Origin: Arachis hypogaea
Taxonomy: Eukaryota > Streptophyta > Magnoliopsida > Fabales > Fabaceae
DNA: 64,000 bases
Assembly: GCF_003086295.3 (NCBI RefSeq)
Contig: NC_092048.1
Coordinates: forward strand, 110,128,276-110,192,275
Reading direction: 5' to 3'
Below are positions 34,482 through 46,099 of this stretch, piece by piece (position 1 is the stretch's first letter; every line of letters begins with the position of its first letter). The notes below the pieces were generated by a model. It saw only the letters and a list, made by a program, of their open reading frames with translations. It searched no databases and had not been told where the DNA came from. The position numbers and the translations under genes were made by a program.

Positions 34482-35713
34482 CTAGCTGTAGTACCTTCTT
34501 AGGTTGCAGGCGTGCCATGATCTGGGAAGCTCTTGTCCATCGAGTTCGGACAGTCTGTAGTAGCCCTTCCCAAGTACTTTTACAACTCGGTAGGGTCCTT
34601 TCCAGTTTGCTGCCAACTTTCCTTCTCCTGGTCGAGTTGTTCCAATATCATTTCGGATTAGGATGAGATCGTTCTTCGTGAAACTTCTCGGCACTACCCT
34701 TTGATTATATCTGGAAGCCATTCGACGTTTTAGTGCTTCTTCCCTGATCCGAGCTCTTTCCTGGATTTCAGGTAGTAGGTCGAGTTCTTCCTTCTGAAGT
34801 TGAGAGTTGGCCTCTTCATTGTAGTGGAATACTCTGGATGACCCTTCCTCGATCTCTACTGGGATCATTGCCTCCACTCCATATACTAGTCGAAAGGGTG
34901 ATTCATTTGTCGTGGAGTGTGGCGTTGTTCGATATGCCCATAGGACTTGTGGAAGTTCTTCGGCCTAAGCTCCCTTTGCATCTTGTAGTCTTCGTTTTAA
35001 CCCAGCCAATATGACTTTGTTGGCAGCTTCGGCCTGTCCATTGCCTTGAGGGTGTTCGACGGAGGTGAACTGGTGCTTTATATTTAAGTCGGCAACTAGT
35101 CTCCTGAAGCCTGCGTCTGTGAATTGAGTGCCATTGTCTGTGGTGATGGAGTATGGAACCCCGAACCTCGTGACAATATTCCTGTATAGGAATTTCCGGC
35201 TTCTTTGAGTGGTGGCGTTGGCTAGGGGCTCTGCCTCGATCCATTTTGTAAAATAGTCTACTTCGATTATGAGGAATTTTACTTGTCCTGATCCCTGGGG
35301 AAGGGTCCGAGAAGATCAAGTCCCCATTTTGCAAATGGCCAGGGTGAGGTTACACTCATGAGCTCTTCTGGCGGGGCGATGTGGAAGTTGGCATGTTTCT
35401 GACATGGTGGACATGTCTTTACAAATTCTATAGCTTCTTTTTGTAAGGTTGGCCAATAAAATCCCGCTCGGAGTAATTTTTTGGCAAGAGCTCGTGCTCC
35501 GAGATGGTTGCCGCACATGCCGCCGTGTACTTCTTCTAGCACTTCCTTTGTGTTGTTGGTCGGCACACATTTTAGCAGTGGTATTGAGATCCCTCTTTTG
35601 TACAGGATGTTGTTTATAATAGTGTAGTACTGTGCCTCCCTTTTTAATCTCTTTGCCTCTTTTTCTTCTGTGGGGAGTGTTTCTGCTTTGAGGTAGTTAA
35701 TTATGGTGGTCAT
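34482..35713 (-). pseudogene. Element T integrase
   Basis: The open segment 35713-35279 holds the N-terminal zinc finger (HGGMCGNHLGARALAKKLLR to CPPCQKHANF) and the first catalytic region (WGLDLLGPFP). A frameshift near 35290 follows. The next frame carries TTDNGTQFTD and GNGQAEAANK, completing the D, D, E triad, then a TAG (about 34966). The open segment 34877-34482 has the C-terminal DNA-binding part (RVVPRSFTKNDLILIRND, NWKGPYRVVKVL). It would insert element cDNA. The stop before 35713 (TAG between QDQG and MTT) falls where relatives have Trp. Confidence 0.85.
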
Positions 35714-36214
35714 CTATCCTTGGTCCTGACTTGTTATGGCTAGGACTTTTTCCTCTTCCGAGATTGACGGGTTCTGTAGCATTTCTTGGATGAGGCTTCT
35801 ATTGTTGCCCCCTAGTTTGGTGCTGGCTAGTTTTGAGAGTGCGTCAGCTCGGGCGTTTTGCTCGCGGGGTATGTGGCAGATCTTATATTCCCCGAGGAGT
35901 CCGAGCTGTTCTTTGGTTTTATCCAAATATTTTTTCATGGTGGGATCTTTGGCTTGGTAGCTCCCCATTATCTGTGAGGTGACTACTTGTGAATCGCTGT
36001 AGATGTTGAGTTTTTGAGCTCCAACCTCTTTAGCTAGCTTCAAACCAGCTAATAACGCTTCATATTCTGCCTGGTTGTTTGAAGCCGGGAACCCGAACTT
36101 GAGGGAGAGCTCAACTTGGGTTCCTTGGTTACTTTCTATTATCACACCTGCACCGCTTCCAGCCTTATTTGAAGAACCGTCCACGTAGAGATTCCATTCT
36201 GTGGGGGTTTCCAA
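35714..36214 (-). pseudogene. Element T second RNase H (archaeal-like)
   Basis: The 166-residue open stretch has LYVDGSSNKAGSGAGVII, NNQAEYEALLAGLKLA and IYSDSQVVTSQIMGSYQAK, then HIPREQNARADALSKLA, which supply the D, E, D, D residues of an archaeal-type RNase H. Its presence in addition to the RNase H next to RT marks the Tat lineage. It is in frame with RT upstream through a TAG near 36316 and continuous with integrase through a TAG. Confidence 0.85.
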
Positions 36215-36414
36215 GGCATCTGTGAATTCTGCGATAAAGTCGGCCAGATACTGTGATTTAATAGCCGTCCAAGCTTCATATTGGAGGTCGAATTCTGATA
36301 ACTCGACTGCCTATTGTAAAATTTTGCCTGCTAAATCTGTTTTCTGCAATATTCCTTTTATGGGCTGGTTGGTTCGAACCCTAATGGAGTGAGCCTGGAA
36401 GTACGGGCGAAGTC

Positions 36415-38165
36415 GTCAAGATGTTAGAATGAGAGTATAGGCAAACTTTTCTATTTTCTGGTAGTTCAGCTCGGATCCCTGTAGCACTTTGCTAATGAAG
36501 TAGACGGGTTGTTGCCCACTTTCATCTTCTCTGACTAGTGCTGAGGCTATTGCCCGACTTCCTACTGCGAGATATAATATGAGCGGTTCTCCTTCTCGTG
36601 GTCGAGATAAGATAGGCGGCCATCCTAAGAACTCCTTGAAGTCTTGGAAGGCTTGTTCACATTCTGTCGTCCATTCGAACTGCTTTCCCTTCCTTAAAGT
36701 AGCGTAGAAGGGGAGAGATCTTATCGCTGCCCCTACTAAGAATCTGGGTAGGGCGGCCAATCTCCCGTTGAGTTGCTGCACTTCTTTGACACAGGTGGGG
36801 CTCTTCATGTTGAGTATGGCTTGGCATTTATCCGGGTTTGCTTCAATTCCTCTTTGTGTGAGCATGAAACCTAGAAATTTGCCTGCTTCTACCGCAAAGG
36901 TGCATTTTGCAGGATTGAGTCACATGTCGTGCTTCCTTATAGTGTCGAACACTTGAGTCAGGTCGGACAGTAATGTGTCTTCGCTTTGTGTCTTTATCAA
37001 CATGTCGTCCACATAGACTTCCATGATTTTTTCGATGTGGTCTGAGAAGACTTTGTTCATCAGCCTTTGATAAGTAGCACCCGCATTCTTGAGACCGAAA
37101 GGCATCACGATGTAGCAGTAATTTACTTTCGGCGTTAAAAACGAGGTCTTTTCTTGATCTGGTGGATACATGGGGATTTGGTTGTATCCCGAGTATGCGT
37201 CCAAAAATGAGAGGTATCTATATCCGGAGGAAGCATCTACCAGAGCGTCGATACTTGGGAGTGGGTAAGGATCTTTTGGGCAGGCTTTGTTGAGATCAGT
37301 GTAATCAGTACACATTCGCCACTTCCCATTTGATTTTTTCACCAAGACGACATTGGCTAACCATAGTGGATACTTGACTTCTCTTATGAATCCTGCCTCC
37401 AATAGTGCTTGTACCTGCTCTTCCATAGCTTGGGATCACTCTGGCTCAAGTTTTTTTCGTCTCTGCTGTACCAGCTGAGATCCTGGATAGACCGCCAACT
37501 TGTGGCACATTAGCTTGGGGTCTATGCCTGGCATGTCTGCGGCTTTCCATGCGAAGAGATCGACATTATCGCGTAAGAATTGTATCAGTAATTCATTTGA
37601 GTCTCCTCTTAGGATTGTTCCGATATTAGTTGTTTTGTCCGAGGTGTCTCCGATCTGAACCTTCTCTATCTCGCCTTCTGGCTGCGGACGGAGTTCCTCT
37701 CGTTGCTGCACTCCGCCAAGCTCAATTGTATGAAACTCTTCTCCTCTGCCTCTGAGGTTTAGACTTTCGTTATAACAACGGCGCGCCATCTTTTGATCTG
37801 CTTTTATTGTAGCTATCCCTTCTGTAGTTGGGAATTTCATGCATAGATGCGGGGTCGAGACTATTGCACCAATTTGATTTAGTGTGGTCCGACCTATTAG
37901 GGCATTGTAGGCTGAACTCACGTTGACCACAATGTAGTCTATCTTGAGCGTCTTGGATTGGTTCCCTTTTCCGAAGGTTGTGTGCAGTGATACGTATCCC
38001 AGTGGTTGTACTGGGGTATCTCCCAGTCCGAACAAGCTGTTTGGGTATGCCTTAAGCTCCCTTTCTTCCAAGCCGAGCTTGTCGAAGGCAGTTTTGAATA
38101 AGATGTCGGCGGAGCTCCCTTGGTCTATTAATATGCGATGTAGATTAGCGTTTGCCAGTTATGAT
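36415..38165 (-). pseudogene. Element T protease, RT and RNase H
   Basis: The protease site is LIDQGSSADIL near 38110, followed by NALIGRTTLNQIGAI. RT begins after a TGA at ~37435: DYTDLNKACPKDPYPLPSID, MPFGLKNAGATYQRLMNKVF and active site VYVDDMLI. Another TGA (~36920) precedes NPAKCTFAVEAGKFLGFML. RNase H follows (LYLAVGSRAIASALVRED, SELNYQKIEKFAYTL), with a TGA at ~36416. All of these lie in one frame apart from stops, consistent with a single gag-pol polyprotein before decay. The frame change relative to gag near 38150 is probably an indel. Confidence 0.85.
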
Positions 38166-39608
38166 AGTGATGACCATGGGATCGTCGTGTCCCGGGATGA
38201 TGCCGGATGCGTCCTCTTTAGTGAATGTTATCGTAGGGATGTCGGGTGCTTCCTCCTTTCCCTCGACATGATATACTTCTTTGAGATATCTTTTGCGAGA
38301 TGATTTGGAGATCCCACCTCCTGTGAATCCACCGTGTATCATGTGGACGTGTCTCTCTAGTGTCTGAGGTGATCGTTCAGTTCGTCCGGCATCTTCGTCC
38401 CTTCGTCTCTTTCTTTGGTCATCATCTCGGGTGGCCAGAAATCGATCTAATTTTCCTTCTCTCACCAATTTTTCTATGATATTTTTTAAGTCGAAGCACT
38501 CATTGGTGGAGTGCCCTCGGACTCGATGGTATTCACAGTATTTCTTCCGGTTTCCTCCTCTCCTTTTGCCTTTGAGTGGCCGCGCTGGGGAGATTTTCTC
38601 TGTATGGCAGACTTCTTTATATACGTCGACCAGGGATGCCCTGAGAAGAGTGTAATTATGGTATTTTCTTATTTTCTCCCCTTGTCGATATTCTTTCCTC
38701 TTGGATTCCTTGTCTTTATCTCGGTAGGAGGTCCCAGATTTTGAGGTTTCTCCCAACCGAGCGTTTTCTTCCATGTTGATATATTTTTCTGCTCGCTTTT
38801 GTACTTCGTCTAAGGAGGTAGGGTACTTCTTTGATATAGATTGGCTAAAAGGTCCCTCTCGTAGGCCATTGATGAGTCCCATGATGGCGGCCTCTGTTGG
38901 TAAGCTTTGTATGTCCATGCATGTTTTGTTGAATCTTTCCATGTAGTTACGGAGGCTCTCCCGATCTCTTTGCTTGATCCCTAGTAAACTGGGGGCGTGC
39001 TTGGCCTTATCTTTCTGGATGGAGAATCTGGCTAGGAATTTTTTGGCCAGGTCATCAAAGTTTGAGATGGACTTTGGAGGTAGGTTGTCGAACCATCTGA
39101 TTGCTGTCTTCATGAGAGTTGTTGGAAAAGCTTTGCAGCGAACGGCATCTGAAGCGTCGGTGAGGTATATTCTACTTCTGAAATTGTTGAGATGATGGTT
39201 GGGATCTGTGGGGCCATCATACAAAGTCATATCCGGAAGTTTGAAGTCTTTAGGGATTTTAGTCTTCATGATTTCCCTAGTGAATTGATCTTGATCCTTG
39301 CGAGAGTTGTCCTCAGGAGTGGTCCAGGTAGCCTTTGCTTTGAGATCGGCTTCAAGTTGTAGGAGTTTGTCTTCCAGTTCTTGACGTTACCGCACCTCTC
39401 TTTGAAGATCCTTTCCAACCTCTCGTTGTTGTTGGGTTTCTTTTTCGAGTTGCTTTAAGCGATCTTGAAGTGCTTCTATTACCCCGGGATTTGATGAGTT
39501 TTTGTCCCCGTTGGATTCCGGAGCATCCTTCAGTGTAGTGTCCGTGTTCTTGTGCGGCGTTCTGTTTTCTAGATCTGAATCGTGGTCGTTGTCATGGCCG
39601 TCCGCCAT
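38145..39608 (-). pseudogene. gag: Element T gag
   Basis: ATG 39608 (MADGHDNDHDSD). Coiled-coil rich N-terminus (LQDRLKQLEKETQQQREV), then a TAA at 39387-39389. The gag core starts at about 39270 with TLYDGPTDPNHHLNNF, TTLMKTAIRWFDNLPPKSI and RESLRNYMERFNK. A zinc-knuckle-like CEYHRVRGHSTNEC (C-x2-H form) lies near 38530. These are typical Tat gag features. The protein would assemble particles and bind RNA. Confidence 0.88.
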
Positions 39609-39630
39609 GGTGTTGGGATGACTTCTAGGT

Positions 39631-39648
39631 TCTCCGGCAACGGCACCA
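39631..39648 (-). other. Element T primer-binding site
   Basis: Minus strand TGGTGCCGTTGCCGGAGA, 16 of 18 matches to the tRNA-Asp complement, 1 bp from the 5' LTR. Another tRNA primer cannot be excluded. Confidence 0.7.
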
Positions 39649-39649
39649 A

Positions 39650-40192
39650 TGTTCCGAGGGTTACCTGAAACCGGAGGTCGATCTTAGATGAGATCTTCTG
39701 TACTGGTCGGAGATGGCGTGTCCGGCTGGCTAGTGACGGTCGGAGCTGTTGTGTCCGACTTGTTGGACTTGCTGCACTGCGGATCCTTGGCCACCGGAAG
39801 GTGGGGGGTACCTGCAAGAGACTCCGATGCTTAAGTTAGCATGGGTTTTAAGCAGGTTTTTTAGTAGAATCAGAGTATGAGTTATACCTGGGTGCTCCAG
39901 TGTATTTATAATGGTGTGACAGTGACCTTTTTAGATAAGATAAGTTAGTTATCTTATCTTATCTTTATCTTTTGAGTTGAGGTCAGCTTATCTTCAAGGG
40001 AACCGCCCTTATCTCTATAGGCTTGGACGGCCTGTGGATTTGGGTCGTGTTCCTCTATTTGGGCCCTTTATTGGGCTCTCTTGTTGATTTGCCTGACCTC
40101 TTTGAGAAGAGGTCAAGTAGCCTGACCTGAAGAGGTCGGTCGCTTTGTCGCCAATCATCCCAGGTCGGGTAGCTTGACCCAGGGTATGAACA
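39650..40192 (-). repeat. Element T 5' LTR
   Basis: 543 bp, plus strand TGTTCCGAGGG to GGTATGAACA, followed by the CTTTC target duplication. Confidence 0.92.
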
Positions 40193-40225
40193 CTTTCCCA
40201 TCATGATCTTTGGTCTTTTTATTTT

Positions 40226-40263
40226 AAGCATGAGGACATGCTTGGTTTAAGTGTGGGGAGATT
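40226..40263 (+). promoter_or_regulatory. Element B hairpin and polypurine tract
   Basis: AAGCATG-AGGA-CATGCTT is a perfect 7-bp stem with a 4-nt loop (40226-40243). GGTTTAAGTGTGGGGAGATT follows and runs directly into TGATAAACC of the 3' LTR. Same plan as the hairpin-PPT of A and C, with different stem bases. Confidence 0.75.
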
Positions 40264-41993
40264 TGATAAACCCCGATTTTGTGGTTTATCTTGTACTTAT
40301 TTTGGGAGATTTTATCAATATTTCTCACACTTATTCGCAAGAAATGCATGGTTTTGTGTTCACTTTCCAATATTTCTCCATGATGGAAAACATGCTTATT
40401 TTGCCTTAAAATTGCCATATTTTAATCCTCTTCTATTGCCATTCGATGCCGTGATGTATTTGTTGAGTAATTTCAGGAATTATAGGGTAGGAATGACTTA
40501 GAAGAGAGGGAGAAAGCATGTACAAAGAGGGAGGAACATGAAGAATTGAAATCTTGGGAAAAGCAGCATCGGCACGCCCGCGCACTCCACGCGGACGCGG
40601 GGATGGGATTGGCTGGAAGCGGCGCGCAAGGATGGACGCATCCGCGCGGATCAAAAGATTCCTATCGACGCGCACGCGCACTTGGCGCACACGCGTGGGA
40701 AGCTGCACGTGACCTCATTAAAGGAAATCGTGCCTGGCGATTTCTGAGGCTCATCAGGCCCAATTTCAAGCTGTTTCTGCATGGAAAAGACCCAAGGATG
40801 CTAGGGGGAAAGGGGGGATCAATCATTTTTACACTAAGACATAATTTTAGCTAGTTTTTTGGTTCTTTGGTTATTATAGAGAGAGAAACCCTTGTTCCTC
40901 TCTAGATCTAGTTTTAATTTGATCTTCCCTTGTTGATTTATGAATTGGATCTTGTTAATTACTAGTTTTAATTGTTCAATTTGAATTCCTTGTTACAATT
41001 TTGCTTATATCTAGTGATAGTTTTATGAATTCTTGTCAATTGTCATTTTATACCCATTTCATGAATGTTGTGAATCTTGACTTGTTGATGTTACATTGAT
41101 GATTTCTATGTTTAATCTTATTGTTTGGATGATTGTATGTTGATAATTGTTAGTGGGTACTTGTAGATTTCAATTTAATTGCTATTTTGAACATGTCTTT
41201 TTGTTAATGCTTACCAAGTATTTGATGAATTGTTTACTTTGATTATGGAGTAGTCTTCTTTACTCTTGGCCTAGGTCAAGGGAATTGGGTAAACTTGAGT
41301 CATTGGGTCTAATATATTTGATGATTTGGGAGCCCTTGGTGGTCAATTTGATACTCATTGACGCCAACCCACTACTAATCCAATTAGTAGGTAGGTTGGG
41401 ACTTATGGGTTGATGTGATCAAAGCCATTTGACGTACTTCAAGTCTAGGAGTAGATATCACGTACTTAAGACTTTGAGGGTAGACTTAATGAGTTTTGTT
41501 CCTCATAATTGTCAAGATACGGTTGTTAGACAAGGATCGTGACCCCAATTCCCATGCCTAGCCAAGAGTTGCTCTTATTATTCATATTTGAAAACCAATT
41601 TTCCCAAATTATTTGCTTTAGTTACGGTTACTTGCTTGGTTTATAATAGAATTAAGTGGAATGTTGCTTGTTCATTGGAATTGCTCATGTTTTGCTTAGA
41701 TAGTTGAATTAGTTTGTTGCAATTTAAGATTACTTGCTTGTTAAGATTCCCATTTATTTTCATGCTCATAACTCACAACCCCGGATTTCTAACCAATGTT
41801 GAAGCACCTGTTTGCCCATTCCTTGTGAGACACCCGAGGTTTGAATACTTCGGTTATTTCTATTGGGGTTGAACTTGTGACAACCAAATTTTTCTCTAAA
41901 TTTGACCCCCGAGGATTGTTGTTGGTAGAGCTATACTTGCAACGTGGTTTTATTGGAGAACATCTTTACCAATACACCCTTGGGAGCCTGTCA
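40264..41993 (+). repeat. Element B 3' LTR
   Basis: 1730 bp, TGATAAACCC to GGGAGCCTGTCA, followed by TTGGT. CGCG cluster at about 40571-40705. Confidence 0.93.
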
Positions 41994-43117
41994 TTGGTCA
42001 AAAATTCAATTTTTACCAAAGGTTTAAATCCTCTAGTTTTCCAAAATTTTCAATCCAAAATCAACCAAACCATAACCAAATCAACGCAAATTATTCCTAC
42101 ACAATATTAGATACTCATTAACCAATTCACAATCACTTCCACACCTAAATTCATCAATTCATTCCAACAATTTTCACACATATTTTTACCAAATTCTCCA
42201 TTCATCATCAGCATCGCATTTATACAATTTTAATCCACCAAATCCAACAATTTAGAGCATTCAAGCCTATCTTATGATAACTAGCCTAAGTTTTCAGGTA
42301 ACATTATATATTTGCTATAGGAAACTAAAACCATACCTTGGCCAATTCCTCCCTAAGCCACAAAACACCACAAAATCTCTTGTCCACAAGCTTTCAAGTC
42401 TCCAAATCAACTCAACAAGCTTCAACCACTAGAATTCCAATTCAAGCACTCCACTTCACCAATTTGACATCAATTCACATATATTCAACCTAATTTCATA
42501 TAATTTCAAACATAATTACAATTTCAATATCTAAACTTTATAAAATTAGAGTATTAGAGGGGGATAAAGGTTCATTACTTTTATTCACTGAGCAATTAGA
42601 TGAAACCCAGCTATATCTCGCATTAGAGTACCCCTAAACCATCAAAATTATATAATTCCTCAACATTTAATACCCAAAACCATAAAATTGAAGAGGAGAA
42701 GGGTTGGGTGAGAAATTCGAATTTTTTATCACTTTGTTCGAATGGATTTGAAGAGCTCAACATGGCGGTTGTGTGGTCGTAAACGGTGCGGTGATCATAG
42801 TTTTGGATTAAAAGATACGAGGGATAGAAGATTCAATTGAAATGGGACTTAGGGTTTTGTGCTTTGCTTCTTCTCTTCAGCGTGGTTTGATGAAAGGAAA
42901 GGGAAGAAGGTTGGGTTGGGTTATATATATGTTAGGCCTTAGTCTCAATACGAGTCCAGTTCAACTAATTTGGCCTGTTTGTTTTAATTTTGAGCCAAAA
43001 TCTTTAAAATTAATAGTTTAATTCATATTTTAAATATTTTTATTTTTTCAAATTATAAAAGTTAAGTTTCTAATTTCTTTGACTAATAATTAATTTATTA
43101 ATTTTCAGAATTTTACA
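41994..43117. mobile_element. LTR-like sequence, right half (continues 6055-7819)
   Basis: Resumes after element B's target duplication. Non-coding, with a TATA-like TTATATATATG near 42922. A plausible LTR end is GAATTTTACA at 43117. The five bases after it (CGTAT) do not match those before 6055 (ACAAT), so the right edge and the solo-LTR reading are uncertain. Confidence 0.5.
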
Positions 43118-43862
43118 CGTATAATATCGTATACTCATTAATTTGTGATCATAGAAATTATTCTTGTTTAGAACAGAAAGAACTATAAATACAAGTTTAT
43201 AAACCAATAAGAAACAAACAACACATACTTACTTAACTGACACAAAGAAGTATAGTTGAAGTTAACATTAAAAAAGAATTGAATGACTATACACATTGAT
43301 ACATATACAGAGAACGCAAGAAGAAAAATAACATAGACAAACCAATTTAATTAAGTGTGAACGGAATGGTTAGAGGTGCAGAGCGCAATCAAAACTCAAA
43401 GCAGAGAAGAAAGAGCATTGTATGTTTTAAAATTAAGAAATTAGAAGTGATGGCAGTTAGCAGCATGCAAGAAAGTAGTACTATATATAGAGTATGAACA
43501 TGTCCAATTCTAAGTTGGTTTTCACACCACTTTTATGCAGTTATATTCTCATGCCTTTTTAATTAAAAACGGTTGGGTGGAGATTTTCAATCACACTCCT
43601 TGGATGAACGTTAGGAAAAGATTTTATACGTAAAATATTTATAAAATCTGTATAGGTAAAAGATTTTATAGTCACATTCGAAAAGTCTAAGATTGCACGT
43701 ATGTAAATTATTTTTAATCACATTATTTTTATTCTAAATAAATTTATTTTTTTTAATTTTACTTTTAAAAATTTATTTATCATAAAATGCTTGTAGAATC
43801 ACTAGTAGATAATCTTTTTAGAAAGAAAAAAAAGAGCATGATACATATTCATTAAAGGATAC
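43118..43862. other. Unique-looking non-coding DNA
   Basis: No convincing ORF. On the minus strand a TATA-like CTATATATAG (43481-43490) is followed downstream by a C/T-rich stretch, which could be a host promoter and leader for the exon at 5808-5934. This is speculative. Confidence 0.35.
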
Positions 43863-45897
43863 TGATGACAAGTCATCATATACTAGCTTTGCAAGTATTT
43901 CTCACTTGTTTCATTAGGTTTTATGCACTTTCTTGCATTGTAAGTAAGTAATTTGGAGTGGAATTGCATGGTTTTATTGAATCAATCAACCACCCTTTAA
44001 TTGACACAAAATCATGAGATTTAAGCTAAAATTAATTGGTTTTTGAATGAATTTTAAACCCTGTGAATTTGGTGATACTTTGATTGGTTGTTTTGATTAC
44101 TTGTAGGTAAAGAAAAAAAAGAAAACAAGAAAGCGTAGTCTAAGAAGTGTGGCCCAAGGAAGAGAAAAGTGTGGCAAAAGAAACAAGGAAGCGTGGCACA
44201 TTGAAGGAGGAAAGCCACAGCGCTCTCTCCAAGAGCTCAATGCTCTCCAAAGGAGCATTATAATGAACCAATGAAGCAAGGCTTGGATGCTACGCTCTCC
44301 TTGTGAACTGAGCACTATAATGAACCAAGGAAGCAAGGGAAGAAGCACAATGCTCAGTTCATGCCAAGAGCATTATCGGGCATCCTCCAAAATAAATTCA
44401 AAGAGAAAAGCTTGCCAATGGAGGCCACAAGGTTCGAACCCATGTGCCTAAGGAAGAATGGAGTGCTACCCTTGCAAGGAAATGAGCCAAAATTGGCTGA
44501 AATGCTTTCCAAAAGGTTCGAACTCATGTGTTAAGGGAAGGAGAGAAGCGTTCCTTGCAAAGAAATTGGCCAGCAATGCTTCCCCAAAGATTCGAACCTA
44601 GAGCCTCACCCTTGAAGCATGGATGCTGCGCTCTCAAGGAGAGCTAAGCGCAACATTGACACGGCCAGGGAAGCTTTGTGCGCAATGTGTGACACGGACC
44701 GAAGCTTGGAGCACCCAACAAGACACACCAGAAGCAGCAGGATGCTGCGCTTTCCCCACCAACTGAGCGCCCCCTGATGCTGTCCACCAAGCTTGTCACG
44801 TTACAAAGGGGCAAGGAAATGAGCACCAATGCTGCGCTCTCCCCATGAACCGAGCCTTGCATTGGGAGCAATCACCCATGGGCCAAAATTTAATTAAAAT
44901 TCCATTTAAATTCAACTCTTCACCAAATTAAAAAGCCCACTCCAAATTCTAAAATCCAAAAATAGGAAGTGTATAAATAGAAGCTAGTTTGATTTAGAGA
45001 AAACTTTTACCTTCCTTTAGAATTGTTCATTTTTACTTTCTTGTGAATTTTTACTTTGGATCTCTGAGCTTTATTTTTTTTTTGGGGAATTGGGAAGGAG
45101 AATTGATCTCTCTTCTTCCTTGTTCTTACTTCTGCACTCTTTACTCTTTATTTTTTTGAATCTTGGGTAGAGAATTGAAGAAATTCTGTTTCAATCTCAC
45201 CTTGAGATCTCTTTCTGTTTATTTTTCTGCATAATTCAAAGAATTGTGATTTGGATCTAAGTTTCTCTACTGATTTTTATCTTTACTTCTTCTGCAATTG
45301 TTCTTAGTTGGATCAAGGAAGGAATTGAGATCTAGACTTGTTTTCTAGTCTTTTGACCCCTGAGATCTTTACTCTCTTAGTGAGAATCTGCAAGTTTGAT
45401 TCATTTGTTGTTTGATTCTTCAAGCAATTTTACTCTTCTGTTTGAGATCTGTTTCAATTCAAGTCAACTTTTATTCTTCTGTTGATTGCTGTTTACTGTC
45501 TTTTACTTAAATTCTGCATTTCCAGCCCCCTGACCCATTTTATGATTCAAGCAATTTATATTTCTTGTACTCTAAGCTTCTGTCATTTACATTTCTTGCA
45601 ATCTAAGTTTCTGTCATTTATATTACTTAAAATTTAAGATTCAGCTTCTTTATTTCCTTTGCTCTTTAATTTACTGTCAATTCCCCCTCTCCCTTTGAAT
45701 TTCATGCAATTTAGCTTCTGTTGAATACAAATCACTCAAATCAATACTTGTTCGCTTGACTAAATCAACCACCTAACTAAAATTGCTCAATCCTTCAATC
45801 CCTGTGGGATCGACCTCACTCATGTGAGTTATTATTACTTGATGCGACCCGGTCCACTTGCCGGTGAGTTTTGTGTTGGATCGTTTTCTACACATCA
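43863..45897 (+). repeat. Element D 5' LTR
   Basis: About 2035 bp from TGATGACAAGTCATC to CTACACATCA. It carries an irregular cluster of ATGCTGCGCTCTCC- and ACTGAGCGC-like motifs (44195-44870). The start contains TGATGACAAGTCATCA, itself a near palindrome. The left edge is inferred from the TG start and the spacing; GATAC precedes it. Stem-loop CTCAC/TCAT/GTGAG at 45815-45828. Confidence 0.75.
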
Positions 45898-45903
45898 AGT
45901 TTT

Positions 45904-45921
45904 TGGCGCCGTTGCCGGGGA
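45904..45921 (+). other. Element D primer-binding site (tRNA-Asp)
   Basis: TGGCGCCGTTGCCGGGGA, an exact match to the tRNA-Asp 3' complement, 6 bp after the LTR. Confidence 0.92.
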
Positions 45922-46099
45922 TTGATTAGATTGACAATGATTAAGTAAGGTGGTGGTCTAGATTAAGCACTTTTTCTTTATTTTTTGTTTACTTTATTTG
46001 TTTTTAACTAGCACACTAACCGTTTGAGACTTTGTCTCTACTAACTCTCACTGCACTCAAGCTACAGAGTGCTCTTGTGTTTCTTGTTGTTGTAGTTTT

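Larger units (their letters stand above)
29616..40192 (-). mobile_element. Element T: Tat-type Ty3/gypsy retrotransposon
   Basis: LTRs 29616-30157 and 39650-40192 (plus strand TGTTC..GAACA) differ at ~22 sites (about 4%). CTTTC flanks at 29611-29615 and 40193-40197. On the minus strand: LTR, PBS, gag, protease, RT, RNase H, second (archaeal-like) RNase H, integrase, tandem repeats, antisense ORF, LTR. A second RNase H and an antisense extra ORF downstream of pol are described for the Tat lineage (e.g. Retand, Grande). It lies ~56 bp before element B's PPT. Many nonsense codons make it non-autonomous. Confidence 0.93.
7820..41993 (+). mobile_element. Element B: Athila-type Ty3/gypsy retrotransposon, host of nested elements A and T
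   Basis: Two 1730-bp LTRs (7820-9549 and 40264-41993) both begin TGATAAA and end CTGTCA, and TTGGT flanks the element at 7815-7819 and 41994-41998. Order on the plus strand: LTR, PBS, gag, protease, RT, RNase H, integrase, stem-loop, CGCG cluster, ORF3, PPT, LTR. Removing A and T with one TSD copy each leaves about 13.6 kb. I counted about 60 LTR differences by eye (about 3.6%). All ORFs carry stops or frameshifts, so this copy is not expected to be autonomous now. Confidence 0.93.

Noticed and set aside
6055..43117. Firm call of a solo LTR for the sequence split by element B
   Set aside because: The flanking pentamers ACAAT and CGTAT do not match and no second copy exists in the window, so it is reported only as LTR-like.
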